Assembly (NCBI RefSeq): GCF_000317205.1
Contig: NZ_AJLK01000164.1
Coordinates: 1 to 41,941, forward strand
Source: Fischerella muscicola PCC 7414
Lineage (GTDB): Bacteria; Cyanobacteriota; Cyanobacteriia; Cyanobacteriales; Nostocaceae
Direction: 5' to 3'
Length of the DNA: 41,941 bases
The notes beneath the pieces were generated by a model. That model saw only the letters and a list, made by a program, of their open reading frames with translations. It had not been told where the DNA came from and did no database searches. A program made the translations under genes and the position numbers. Below are positions 17,407-25,997 of this stretch, in pieces; positions within the stretch are counted from its first letter, which is position 1, and every line of letters starts with the position of its first letter.

Positions 17407-18675
17407 ATGAAAACACAAGCCCAAAAACAGGTGCTATTACCAGCACTAAGGTCAAGAAATTATCGTCTGTTTTTTGCTGGACAAGGTATCTCTTTGATTG
17501 GAACATGGATGACACAAACTGCCACAATTTGGTTAGTTTATAGCTTAACCCAATCGCCTTTAATGCTAGGACTTGTGGGATTTAGCAGTCAAATTCCTAG
17601 CTTCATTCTTGCTCCCTTTGGTGGCGTATTTGTGGATCGTTTTTCCCGTCATCGTACCTTAATTGGCACTCAAATACTTTCAATGATCCAGACATTAGTG
17701 TTAGCGATATTGGCGCTGACTGGTGTGATTCATATTTGGCACATCATTGTTTTGAGTTTGTTCCAAGGAATTATTAGTGCTTTTGATGCGCCTGCACGGC
17801 AGGCATTTGTGCCAGATTTGGTAGAACGTAAAGAAGATTTAGCCAATGCGATCGCCATTAACTCTACAATGTTTAATGGAGCGCGGTTAGTAGGACCTGC
17901 GATCGGCGGTTTGTTAGTTGCTGGTGTTGGTGCAGCTTATTGTTTTTTAATTGATGGTCTTAGTTACATTGCCGTTATCATTGCTTTATTAGCAATGAGA
18001 ATTAAACCTCAAAAAACTATAGTAAGTATGAGTAATCCCTTAGAACAAATTAAAGAGGGATTTTTATATGCCTTTGGCTTTCCACCCATCCTGGCACTAT
18101 TGTTACTATCAGCTTTAGTTAGCTTTTTTGGATTACAATATACTGTTCTGGTTCCAGTTTTTGCTGAAAAAATATTACAGGGAAACGCGAAAATACTGGG
18201 TTATTTAATGGCAGCTTCTGGTGTTGGAGCATTATCAGGTGGAATTTACTTGGCATCACGTAAAACTATTTTGGGACTTGGGAGATTAATTGTTGTAGGA
18301 CCAGCAATTTTAGGAATAGGGTTAATAGCTTTTTCCTTGTCGCGTTTTTTACCACTTTCTTTATTCACAATGTTATTTGTTGGCTTAGGAACAATTTTCC
18401 AAGTTGCTGCTGGCAATACAGTTTTACAAACAATTGTTGAAGATGAAAAACGTGGACGAGTTATGAGTTTATTCACAATGTCATTTTTGGGAACTATCCC
18501 CTTTGGTAATTTATTAGGAGGAGCCTTAGCTGACCGCATTGGTGCTACCAATACGTTAATTATTGATGGAGTAGTTTGTATTTTAGGTTCTATATATTTT
18601 ATGAAACAGTTGCCTAATTTAAGACAATTAATACGTCCAATTTATGTAGAAAGAGGAATCATATCTAGTAAGTAA
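17407..18675 (+). CDS. MFS transporter (EntS/MFS_3-like)
   Basis: A 422-residue inner-membrane transporter with about 12 hydrophobic segments. The N-terminus LRSRNYRLFFAGQGISLIGTWMTQTATIWLVYSLT and the loop PFGGVFVDRFSRHRTLIGTQI (the MFS motif A variant between helices 2 and 3) are typical of the enterobactin-exporter-like MFS_3 group. AFDAPARQAFVPDLV (loop 4-5) is characteristic of the same group. It lies between the EmrA-like adaptor and the DHA2 transporter, all on one strand, suggesting one efflux locus. The substrate cannot be read from sequence. Confidence 0.92.
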   Translation: MKTQAQKQVLLPALRSRNYRLFFAGQGISLIGTWMTQTATIWLVYSLTQSPLMLGLVGFSSQIPSFILAPFGGVFVDRFSRHRTLIGTQILSMIQTLVLAILALTGVIHIWHIIVLSLFQGIISAFDAPARQAFVPDLVERKEDLANAIAINSTMFNGARLVGPAIGGLLVAGVGAAYCFLIDGLSYIAVIIALLAMRIKPQKTIVSMSNPLEQIKEGFLYAFGFPPILALLLLSALVSFFGLQYTVLVPVFAEKILQGNAKILGYLMAASGVGALSGGIYLASRKTILGLGRLIVVGPAILGIGLIAFSLSRFLPLSLFTMLFVGLGTIFQVAAGNTVLQTIVEDEKRGRVMSLFTMSFLGTIPFGNLLGGALADRIGATNTLIIDGVVCILGSIYFMKQLPNLRQLIRPIYVERGIISSK

Positions 18676-18812
18676 ATTAAAACTCTGGAATTTAATAATT
18701 TTTTGAAACATTTTTTGTAGATACTGAAATTAGATTATTTCAGTTAAAGCTTTATTCAAGAGATAACTTAACATTTTATAATTCCTACTAATTTTATCAT
18801 CAGAGTACTACT

Positions 18813-20391
18813 GTGGCTAAACAAAACGCAGTTATTCAATCTTCCTCCGAACAAATACCGCTAAGAACGTGGATTGGTGTTTTAGCTAGTATGCTTGGTG
18901 CATTCATGGCGGTACTAGATATTCAAATTACCAATGCTTCACTGCAACAAATTCAAGCTAGTTTAGGGGCAACTTTAGAAGAAGGTTCATGGATTTCTAC
19001 TGCCTATCTAGTCGCAGAAATTGTTGTGATTCCCTTAACAGGTTGGTTGTCAAGAGTATTTAGTTTAAAACGGTATTTGTTAGTTAACACTGCCTTATTT
19101 ATCTTTTTTTCTATATGCTGTGCTTGGTCGTGGAATCTCATGTCTATGATTGTTTTCCGCGCAGCCCAAGGTTTCACAGGAGGGGTTTTAATTCCGATTG
19201 CCATGACTGTTGTACTCACAACTTTACCCCCTTCAAAACAATCAATAGGATTAGCTGCATTTGGTCTAACTGCTGTTTTTGCACCTTCAATTGGTCCGAC
19301 ATTAGGAGGTTGGTTAACAGAAAACTTCAGTTGGGAGTATAGCTTTTATATTAATATGGTTCCTGGCTTGTTGATGTTAGCTGGGGTTTGGTACGGAATT
19401 AGGCAAGATAAACCCCAACTTAATTTACTAAAGCAAGGTGACTGGTGGGGAATTATTGCTATGGCAATTGGTTTAGGTTCCCTGCAAATTGTTTTAGAAG
19501 AAGGTAGTCGTAAAGATTGGTTTAGTTCTGCATTGATTGTGCGTTTAAGTATAATCGCAGCAATTTTTCTCGCGTTATTTTTCTGGATTGAATTAACTCG
19601 TAGACAGCCATTTATTAATTTGCGACTTTTGAGAAGACGTAACTTTGGTTTAGCTAGTATTGTCAATGTCGCCTTGGGAATTGGTTTGTATGGTTCAATT
19701 TATATATTGCCGCTATATCTAGCTCAAATTCAACAATATAATCCTTTACAAATTGGTGAAGTGTTGATTTGGGCAGGTATACCCCAATTATTTATTATTC
19801 CCTTCATCCCCAAAATTATGCAAAAAATTGATGTACGGTTAATGGTAGCAGTGGGAGTGGCTTTATTTTCTATTAGTGTTTTTATGAATTCTACAATGAC
19901 TTATCAAACTGGATTAGATCAATTGCGATGGTCGCAACTTGTGAGGGCAATGGGACAACCTTTAATTATGGTTCCCCTTACTTCTATTGCTACTGCTGGT
20001 TTGAGTCCACAAGAAGCTGGATCAGCTAGTGGCTTATTTAACATGATGCGTAATTTGGGCGGTTCTATTGGTATTGCATCCTTAGCAACTTTATTAACGA
20101 GCCGAGAACAATTTCACTCAAATAGATTGGGAGAAGCAGTCTCTTTTATATAGTCAAGCAACTCAAGAACGAATTAATCAATTCACACAATATTTTGTTA
20201 GTCGAGGGGCAGATTTAAGCACAGCACAAGACCAAGCGATTAAAGCTATTGATAATATCGTGCGTCGTGAGGCTTTTGTGATGGCTTTCAATGATTGTTT
20301 TTACTTTATTGGAATTTCTTTATTGCTGAGTGGAATTGCAATTATTTTCTTCAAGAAAATCAAGCCTACTGGTGGTACTGTGGCACATTAA
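18813..20391 (+). pseudogene. DHA2-family MFS drug exporter (EmrB-like), frameshifted near 3' end
   Basis: Fourteen-helix proton-driven exporter of the DHA2 type, the usual partner of an EmrA adaptor. The start is GTG (18813). Recognisable segments are LDIQITNASLQQIQASLGATLEEGSWISTAYLVAEIVVIPLTGWLS (helices 1-2) and FRAAQGFTGGVLIPIAMTVV. After REQFHSNRLGEAVS the frame meets TAG at 20151-20153. Dropping one T from the TTTT at 20144-20147 restores LYSQATQERINQFTQYFV and a last membrane helix (FIGISLLLSGIAIIFF), ending with TAA at 20389-20391. The restored length of about 525 residues is the family norm. Either a recent mutation or a homopolymer base-call error; without correction the last helix is lost. 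Confidence 0.88.
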
Positions 20392-20413
20392 ATTATCACT
20401 TTTAAAGACAACG

Positions 20414-20716
20414 TTACTCAAAACGTCTAACTTCAAACCTCTTCAATCCCTCTGGTTCTTCATATTCCACAACAACATCTTTAACCATCGCCGCAGGCGG
20501 TCCTTGATGACACCAGCGAATCATTTCTTCTACAACTTCCTGCACACCTTCAAAAACAGCTTCCACGCGTCCATCGGGGAGATTTCGCACCCAACCACTT
20601 AATCCAAGCTGACTAGCTGTATCGACGGTAGCAAAACGATAACCTACGCCTTGAACTCTGCCAGAAATAAATAAATGGACGCGGATTGACTGCGACATCT
20701 GTGTAGAACTCTGCAT
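20414..20716 (-). CDS. acyP: Acylphosphatase
   Basis: Small hydrolase of carboxyl-phosphate bonds (for example acetyl phosphate). The family signature [22 protein letters not shown] includes the catalytic Arg in GVGYR (about residue 28), and the second signature [20 protein letters not shown] includes the catalytic Asn in VRNLPDG. The 100-residue length is normal for this family; an internal ATG at 20698 would give 94 residues. It ends 22 bases from the end of the convergent transporter gene. Confidence 0.94.
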   Translation of the reverse strand: MQSSTQMSQSIRVHLFISGRVQGVGYRFATVDTASQLGLSGWVRNLPDGRVEAVFEGVQEVVEEMIRWCHQGPPAAMVKDVVVEYEEPEGLKRFEVRRFE

Positions 20717-20792
20717 TGATCGGCATATTCTTTACGTTTTCCAGTCTACATGCTTTGTGGATAAACAATACAGCTTTCTAACATTATCAGTT

Positions 20793-20840
20793 ATCAGTGA
20801 GCAGTTATCAGTTTATCTTTATTGATAACTGCTCACTGAT
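20793..20840. terminator. Long hairpin after the repeat protein gene
   Basis: Perfect 18-bp arms ATCAGTGAGCAGTTATCA (20793-20810) and TGATAACTGCTCACTGAT (20823-20840) with a 12-base loop lie directly after the stop codon of the minus-strand gene at 20841. There is no clear U-run, so it may be a transcript-end structure or a dispersed repeat. Confidence 0.55.
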
Positions 20841-21131
20841 TTAATCGCGATCCTCATCGTCATCGTCGTCGCGATCGCGGTATCTGTATTCTCTATCTTC
20901 GTCGTCGCGATCGCGGTATCTGTATTCTCTATCTTCGTCGTCGCGATCGCGATATCTGGATTCTCTGTCTTCGTCGTCGCGATCGCGATATCTGGATTCT
21001 CTGTCTTCGTCGTCGCGATCGCGGTATCTGGATTCTCTGTCTTCGTCGTCGCGATCGCGATAGTCTCGCTCATCATCACGACGTCTTTGCTTGCCGCCCA
21101 TTATATTACCAAACAAATCACCGAGTGCCAT
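20841..21131 (-). CDS. Charged tandem-repeat protein (DRDDEDRESRYR repeats)
   Basis: A 96-residue protein: the N-terminus MALGDLFGNIMGGKQRRRDDER is followed by five to six copies of a 12-residue unit, consensus DDEDRESRYRDR, alternating acidic and basic. The ATG at 21131 is preceded by a good Shine-Dalgarno TAGGAG on the minus strand, which separates this frame from an overlapping repeat frame. Each 36-bp unit contains GCGATCGC, at 20871, 20907, 20943, 20979, 21015 and 21051. It is probably intrinsically disordered. No family recognised. Confidence 0.65.
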   Translation of the reverse strand: MALGDLFGNIMGGKQRRRDDERDYRDRDDEDRESRYRDRDDEDRESRYRDRDDEDRESRYRDRDDEDREYRYRDRDDEDREYRYRDRDDDDDEDRD

Positions 21132-21452
21132 AATCTTTCTCCTAACTTAAACTTAGTTGAGATTGAATTTCAAAAATTGTTACTCTTTCTTGTAGTTTGT
21201 TTGATAGTTTTGGTAGATAAATCTTCCGATAGGGATAAATAGAGATAAAATCATGCCTATCTCTGGGCATTGGCCTACTAACCTAGTACTCGATCACATA
21301 AGTTCTGACTCTTTGCGAGGCGCCAGATCCCCGACTTTTTTAAAAAGTCGGGGATCTGGCCAACCTATCAAAATCAATTTAGTAAACTACTAGACAGTGG
21401 ACTGCTTGTAAAAGTCCAAATCCTTTTATCTTGCTTGAATTTTGAATTGCTT
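21132..21452. other. Intergenic region with a long palindrome
   Basis: A near-perfect palindrome at 21322-21360, arms GCCAGATCCCCGACTTTTT and its complement around a single base, is of the same family as 13637-13669. It lies between divergent genes and may act as a bidirectional hairpin. No gene seen otherwise. Confidence 0.65.
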
Positions 21453-21818
21453 ATGTCTAATTTGCCACCACTTAATACAGATACTATTTGGGCAATTCTC
21501 AAAGAAGAAATTGATGATGCTACAGTTAATCAATTGGTATGGCATTGCTTGGGTTATCGCTACGACCCAGTAACAGCAAAGTGGGATAATCAAGAAGTAT
21601 CTGCCGAATGGCGAGATGAGTATCCACAACCGCCTGATTTTATAGAGAGTCGTCCCGCAACCGTCAAATTGACTCGTTCTATCCCAACAGAATACAAACA
21701 AATAGTTAAAGAAAAGTTGGGTTTTAAGGGTTATAAAATTGGGGAATTTGGCCCTCGACAAACTCGTAGGGCAACAGCAGCTAATTGGTTATTGAGTTAT
21801 ATGGAACAAAAAAGCTAG
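21453..21818 (+). CDS. DUF1823-type cyanobacterial protein
   Basis: A 121-residue soluble protein. The sequence LPPLNTDTIWAILKEEIDD-ATVNQLVWHCLGYRYDP matches my recollection of the DUF1823 family, which is confined largely to cyanobacteria and plastids and has no known function. There is no membrane segment or enzyme motif. I prefer the ATG at 21453 over the upstream in-frame TTG at 21435, since the family starts near MSNLPPL. The gene is alone on its strand. Confidence 0.75.
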   Translation: MSNLPPLNTDTIWAILKEEIDDATVNQLVWHCLGYRYDPVTAKWDNQEVSAEWRDEYPQPPDFIESRPATVKLTRSIPTEYKQIVKEKLGFKGYKIGEFGPRQTRRATAANWLLSYMEQKS

Positions 21819-21869
21819 TACAAGAAGGCGATCGCACACTACTTTTTTTGAGTACAAAAGCGATCACCA

Positions 21870-22604
21870 TTACTTTTTTGGTATAAAATTCAAAATCGAA
21901 ATCTCAAGCTCTTTTTTGCGGCCAATTGCGGCATCTGGTTGTGCTTCTGGCGCACTTGCTGCTGCATACCAATACATTTTGCCCTTGCCGAGCATCATGA
22001 AACCGAATCCTTGACCGCATCCTAAAAATTCCTGAATGTAACCAGGACGGTATGTACTTGGAATATAATCAGTCAAACCACGCCAAGTCTTAAAATTCCG
22101 GTAAGTAGGAGATTCGTCGCCTAAAATAGCGACTCTGACTTGTGATCGCAACCCATCGGCGCCGATTAACGCATCTCCTTCTACGCTTAAACCTGAAGCA
22201 AAATAAGCATGAACCTGATTACCCTTGCGCTCAAATCGCTCAAAGGTTTCTCCCAAAATGAATTTCTCACCGGGTACATTCCGCCACAATAGCTGATGCA
22301 ATTCGGCACGATGAATTCCAATCACGGGCAACTCAAAGCCATCAACAGGCACATTCACTAACTCCTTACCCCGTTGCGAATTGAATTGGTAATTTGTCGT
22401 GAGACAGCCAACCCGGATCCCATCTTCGAGTAAATCTAATTGCTTTAAGATGTGAGTTGCGTTTGCCCAAAGCGCAATACCAGCCCCGACTTCTCGCAAC
22501 TGTTTGGTTCGCTCGTAGACGACAGGCTCAAAACCAGCATGACTTAAGGCAAGTGCAGTTGCAGCACCACCAATTCCACCACCGATGATGATTACTTTTT
22601 TCAT
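21870..22604 (-). pseudogene. FAD-dependent monooxygenase, C-terminally truncated
   Basis: Aromatic-ring-hydroxylase-like flavoprotein (PHBH/UbiH group). The ATG at 22604 gives MKKVIIIGGGIGGAATALAL, the GxGxxG ADP-binding motif. The ribose contact YERTKQLREVGAGIALWANA, the GIHRAELHQLL segment and the second FAD motif DALIGADGLRSQVR (about residues 147-160) are all present. The protein ends at 244 residues with an unrelated tail ELEISILNFIPKK. Family members have about 380-400 residues, so the C-terminal 130 or so, including most of the remaining substrate and FAD-closing region, are absent. I read it as a decayed gene. A longer upstream frame to 22658 has no support. Confidence 0.8.
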
Positions 22605-22816
22605 AAATAGCAAACATTCAACAGTTTCCCTAAGGTAAGCAACTTTTGAGCAAAGCAATGCTGGGGCAGTACAACTAATAAGCGATCGCGCTCATCCTAA
22701 CGGGTGTGCGACAATCTTGACAGCGACAGCACGACACTGTTGTTTTCGATCACTTCAACCCATTCATCCAATTCAACCAGTTTAAAAACTACTGGTTGCT
22801 GAAATGCTTAATCTAA

Positions 22817-22903
22817 CGGAGAGAGAGGGATTCGAACCCTCGTTGAAGTTGCCCCCAAACAGCATTTCCAGTGCTGCGCCTTCAACCACTCGGCCATCTC
22901 TCC
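22817..22903 (-). tRNA. tRNA-Ser (anticodon GGA)
   Basis: Read on the minus strand, the acceptor stem GGAGAGA (22903-22897) pairs with TCTCTCC (22824-22818), discriminator G at 22817. The anticodon stem CAGCA/TGCTG holds the loop CTGGAAA, so the anticodon is GGA, reading UCC and UCU. A long variable arm marks a class II tRNA, and the T-loop GGTTCGAATCC is intact. The 87-nt length fits tRNA-Ser. The 3' CCA is not encoded. Confidence 0.95.
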
Positions 22904-22985
22904 AGGCATCACGATCTGCAATTGTACAATATACTTCTATAAACTGCAATCAAATTACTCAAAAAATCTTAAATCCAAAATCAAC

Positions 22986-23354
22986 ATGTCCCAGACATAT
23001 ACAATCACAGTTCACGATCGCGCCAAAGGCATAAAACACACTTTAGAAGTACCTGATGACCGCTACATCCTGCACAGTTGTGAAAAACAAGGGAAAGAAC
23101 TGCCTTTTTCTTGCCGCAACGGGGCTTGTACCACCTGTGCTGTACGGGTGTTGAAAGGAGAAATTTACCAACCGGAAGCAGTAGGACTATCTCTAGAATT
23201 ACGTCAGCAAGGCTATGCACTGTTGTGTGTCAGTTATGCCCGTTCCGACTTGGAAGTAGAGACGCAAGACGAAGATGAAGTCTATGAACTCCAATTCGGG
23301 CGCTATTTTGGCAAAGGGAAAGTACGGGCAGGTTTGCCGTTAGATGAGGAGTAG
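22986..23354 (+). CDS. 2Fe-2S ferredoxin with C-terminal extension (FdC2-like)
   Basis: Plant-type ferredoxin electron carrier. The cluster cysteines are C43, C48, C51 and C81, in SCRNGACTTCAVRV and LLCVSY. The protein has 122 residues, about 23-25 more than photosynthetic PetF, with the extra part at the C-terminus (ELQFGRYFGKGKVRAGLPLDEE). This extension and the CRNGACTTC variant in place of CRAGACSTC resemble the FdC2/FdxC2 group, whose role is less clear and not that of the main photosynthetic ferredoxin. Located beside tRNA-Ser, with no obvious operon partner. Confidence 0.9.
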   Translation: MSQTYTITVHDRAKGIKHTLEVPDDRYILHSCEKQGKELPFSCRNGACTTCAVRVLKGEIYQPEAVGLSLELRQQGYALLCVSYARSDLEVETQDEDEVYELQFGRYFGKGKVRAGLPLDEE

Positions 23355-23366
23355 GGATTGGGGAGA

Positions 23367-23420
23367 TGGGGAACTCACCGGCCCCCACTCCCCCAAGGGA
23401 GTGGGGATTAGGGGCGAAGG
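23367..23420. repeat. GC-rich palindromic repeat
   Basis: The segment GCCCCCACTCCC / GGGAGTGGGGATTAGGGG forms an inverted repeat after the ferredoxin gene. A second copy of the same unit occurs at about 37249-37293. Confidence 0.6.
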
Positions 23421-23430
23421 GGCAGTGGAG

Positions 23431-23461
23431 GTTAAAAAAAGCCACCAAATAAAGGTGGCTA
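23431..23461 (-). terminator. Intrinsic terminator of glnA
   Basis: On the minus strand, AGCCACC (23460-23454) pairs with GGTGGCT (23446-23440), and a run of T follows (the seven A at 23434-23440 on the plus strand). It lies about 115 bases beyond the glnA stop codon. Confidence 0.75.
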
Positions 23462-23573
23462 AATTAATGCTCTCAAATAGCTAAGTTTGGTTAAATAGAA
23501 AATCATTAGATAAGTAGTTAACAGCAGACAAGCAACTGATACCCACTAACTACTATCTACTAACCCTTTCAAA

Positions 23574-24989
23574 TTAGCAATCGTAGTAAAGAGCAAATTC
23601 GTAAGGATGAGGACGTAGACGCATTGGGTTAACTTCATTGTCTAGTTTGTAAGAAATCCAAGTTTCAATGAAGTCTTCGGTGAATACACCAGGTTCGGTC
23701 AAGAAAGCATGATCTTTCTCTAGTGCTTCCAATGCTAATTCTAAAGAACCAGGAGTGGAGGGAACTTTTGCCAGTTCTTCTGGAGAAAGTTCATAAATGT
23801 TTTTGTCCAGAGGTGAGCCAGGATCAATTTTGTTCTTGATACCATCTAAACCAGCACACAGCATGGCAGCAAATGCCAAGTAGGGGTTAGAAGTTGCATC
23901 AGGACAACGGAACTCTAAGCGCTTAGCTTTGGGGTTAGTACCAGACAAAGGAATACGAATAGAAGCAGAACGATTACCTTGGGAGTAAGCCAAGTTCACT
24001 GGTGCTTCATAACCAGGTACTAGGCGCTTATAGGAGTTAGTGGTGGGGTTGGTAATTGCCAATAGTGCTGGTGCGTGCTTGAGAATGCCACCAATGTAAT
24101 GCAATGCTGTTTCACTCAAACCAGCATATTTATCACCTGCGAACAGGGGTTGACCGTCTTTCCAAATAGACTGGTGAGTATGCATCCCAGAACCGTTGTC
24201 TTGGAAGACAGGCTTAGGCATAAAGGTGACAGTTTTACCATATTTTCTGGCTACGTTCTTGATGACGTATTTGTAAGTCATCAGCCAGTCGGCAGCTTCA
24301 ATTAACTTGCCAAAACGGAAACCGAGTTCGCACTGACCACCAGTAGCTACTTCGTGGTGCTGCTTTTCAATAGGCACGCCACATTTTGCCATTGTCAGCA
24401 GCATTTCTGTACGAATATCTTGGAAAGTATCGGTGGGAGGCACTGGGAAGTAACCCTCTTTGTAGCGGGGTTTGTAACCCAGGTTGGGGCCTTCTGCTTT
24501 ACCAGAATTCCAACGACCTTCTATTGAATCTACGTGATAATAGCCTTCGTGAGAGTTTTGGTCAAAGCGGACATCATCAAAAATGAAGAACTCAGCTTCT
24601 GGGCCAAAGAAGGCTGTATCGCCAACACCGGAGGAAACCAGATAATCTACTGCTTTTTGGGCAATCACACGGGGACAACGACTGTACCATTCACCCGTAC
24701 GGGGTTCCTTAATACTACAAATGATACTAAGAGTCGGTTCTTTCATGAATGGGTCGATCCAGGCAGTGTTTGGATCGAGTACCATTGCCATGTCTGATTC
24801 GTTAATAGCTTTCCAACCCCGGATACTGGAACCATCGAAGGGTACGCCGTCTGTGAAGCTACTTTCATCGATTTGGTTGTGAAACACTGTCAGGTGCTGC
24901 CATATGCCTGGCATATCGATGAATTTCAGATCGATCATCTGAATGTTGTTATCCCGAATCATCTTCAGGACGTCTTGTGGGGTTGTCAT
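23574..24989 (-). CDS. glnA: Type I glutamine synthetase
   Basis: Makes glutamine from glutamate, ammonia and ATP, the entry of nitrogen into metabolism. The 471-residue length is the GSI-beta/bacterial norm. Recognisable motifs are FDGSSIRGW (about 52-60), the catalytic/metal segment [14 protein letters not shown], the ATP-binding [16 protein letters not shown] (about 259-274), the [17 protein letters not shown] loop and RLEFRCPDA. The conserved Tyr in [11 protein letters not shown] is kept, although cyanobacteria control this enzyme by small inactivating factors rather than adenylylation. The Shine-Dalgarno AAGGAG sits 8 bases before ATG. An NtcA promoter lies upstream. Confidence 0.98.
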   Translation of the reverse strand: MTTPQDVLKMIRDNNIQMIDLKFIDMPGIWQHLTVFHNQIDESSFTDGVPFDGSSIRGWKAINESDMAMVLDPNTAWIDPFMKEPTLSIICSIKEPRTGEWYSRCPRVIAQKAVDYLVSSGVGDTAFFGPEAEFFIFDDVRFDQNSHEGYYHVDSIEGRWNSGKAEGPNLGYKPRYKEGYFPVPPTDTFQDIRTEMLLTMAKCGVPIEKQHHEVATGGQCELGFRFGKLIEAADWLMTYKYVIKNVARKYGKTVTFMPKPVFQDNGSGMHTHQSIWKDGQPLFAGDKYAGLSETALHYIGGILKHAPALLAITNPTTNSYKRLVPGYEAPVNLAYSQGNRSASIRIPLSGTNPKAKRLEFRCPDATSNPYLAFAAMLCAGLDGIKNKIDPGSPLDKNIYELSPEELAKVPSTPGSLELALEALEKDHAFLTEPGVFTEDFIETWISYKLDNEVNPMRLRPHPYEFALYYDC

Positions 24990-25085
24990 GGTTACTCCTT
25001 CTCCGCCAATTTAGTACAGTAAACCACAATGCTAATGCACGCTGACCTTGCTTGATGAACCTAAATCATTAAAGACACCTGGAAT

Positions 25086-25128
25086 ATCCTAAGGATATAA
25101 AATTGAGATATTTTGTATCTTTTGTTAC
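25086..25128 (-). promoter_or_regulatory. NtcA-activated promoter of glnA
   Basis: On the minus strand, GTAACAAAAGATAC (25128-25115) is a perfect GTA-N8-TAC NtcA box. After 23 bases comes TAGGAT (25091-25086), which fits the -10 form TAN3T. It lies about 100 bases upstream of the glnA start. This architecture is the known nitrogen-regulated promoter of cyanobacterial glnA. Confidence 0.85.
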
Positions 25129-25352
25129 AGAATATCATGTTTATAGGTTATGTTCACTTTTGCCGAACAAACTCTACAAAACTTGACAGTTCATCTGTTG
25201 GGGTCAACTTTGGCATAGAATCCTTTAAGTAGCGCATACATTGTTTTTGTGCTTGAGCTTCTTTTAATATTCATTGGCACAAAAATTAGCCGCTTGCAAA
25301 AGCAGTCAAATAAATATCAAACCATAAATAGCAATGATTGGGAGATAAAGGA
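25129..25352. other. Divergent intergenic region between glnA and apcF
   Basis: AT-rich, with no open frame. It should contain the apcF promoter, which I cannot place with confidence. The glnA promoter occupies the left part (25086-25128). Confidence 0.4.
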
Positions 25353-25862
25353 ATGCGGGATGCAGTCACAAGTTTAATTAAGAATTATGACGTTGCTGGG
25401 CGGTATTTTGACCGGAATGCGATCGACACTCTCAAGTCCTATTTTGAAAGTGGGACAGCACGAGTACAAGCCGCAGGAGCTATTAATGCAAATGCGGCAG
25501 CGATTGTCAAGCAGGCTGGCTCTCAATTATTTGATGAACAGCCAGAGTTGATTCGTCCCGGCGGCAATGCTTACACTACCCGGCGGTATGCGGCTTGTCT
25601 GCGGGATATGGATTACTACCTGCGCTATGCTACTTATGCCATTGTTGCTGGCAGTATGGATGTACTGGATGAACGCGTGCTGCAAGGTTTACGGGAAACT
25701 TACAATTCTTTGGGTGTTCCGATTGGCCCAACAGTTCGTGGTATCCAGATTATGAAGGATATTGTCAAGCAGCAATTGGCAGAAGCTGGTGTTGGTAGTG
25801 CTAGCTTTGTGGATGAGCCGTTTGACTACATGACCAGGGAGTTAAGCGAGAAGGATATTTAG
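25353..25862 (+). CDS. apcF: Allophycocyanin beta-18 subunit
   Basis: Core phycobilisome subunit that sits beside the core-membrane linker ApcE and helps pass excitation to the photosystems. The 169 residues (MRDAVTSLIKNYDVAGRYFD...) match ApcF length rather than the 161 of ApcB. Cys82 in RRYAACLRDMDYYLRY is the phycocyanobilin attachment site, and Asn72 is the site methylated in beta subunits. The C-terminal extension SFVDEPFDYMTRELSEKDI is typical of ApcF. The ATG at 25353 follows GGAG; an in-frame TTG at 25338 is not the start. It stands apart from any apcAB operon here, as is usual for apcF. Confidence 0.94.
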   Translation: MRDAVTSLIKNYDVAGRYFDRNAIDTLKSYFESGTARVQAAGAINANAAAIVKQAGSQLFDEQPELIRPGGNAYTTRRYAACLRDMDYYLRYATYAIVAGSMDVLDERVLQGLRETYNSLGVPIGPTVRGIQIMKDIVKQQLAEAGVGSASFVDEPFDYMTRELSEKDI

Positions 25863-25873
25863 TCCTTCTGTAA

Positions 25874-25892
25874 AGCAGGCTTTTTGCCTGCT
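25874..25892 (+). terminator. Hairpin after apcF
   Basis: Arms AGCAGGC (25874-25880) and GCCTGCT (25886-25892) around TTTTT lie 12 bases after the apcF stop. There is no U-run after the stem, so it may be a stability hairpin rather than a full terminator. Confidence 0.5.
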
Positions 25893-25997
25893 CGATTGGT
25901 CTAAGATAGAGTTGCCTCCTTAGGTTGGAGCTTTGTCAGCGCACTCTCATAGGATGTTGTGTTAGCGAAGTTCACACCTGGGAGGTTAGTTTTTTAT

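Noticed and set aside
20819-21079. Second repeat frame (IATTKTENPDTA)
   Set aside because: Same DNA repeat read in another frame. The frame at 20841-21131 has the ribosome site and a non-repeat N-terminus, this one does not.
22804-23034. 76-residue frame beginning MLNLTEREGFEPS
   Set aside because: This is the antisense of tRNA-Ser(GGA) at 22817-22903, a well-known false ORF pattern, and it also overlaps the ferredoxin start.
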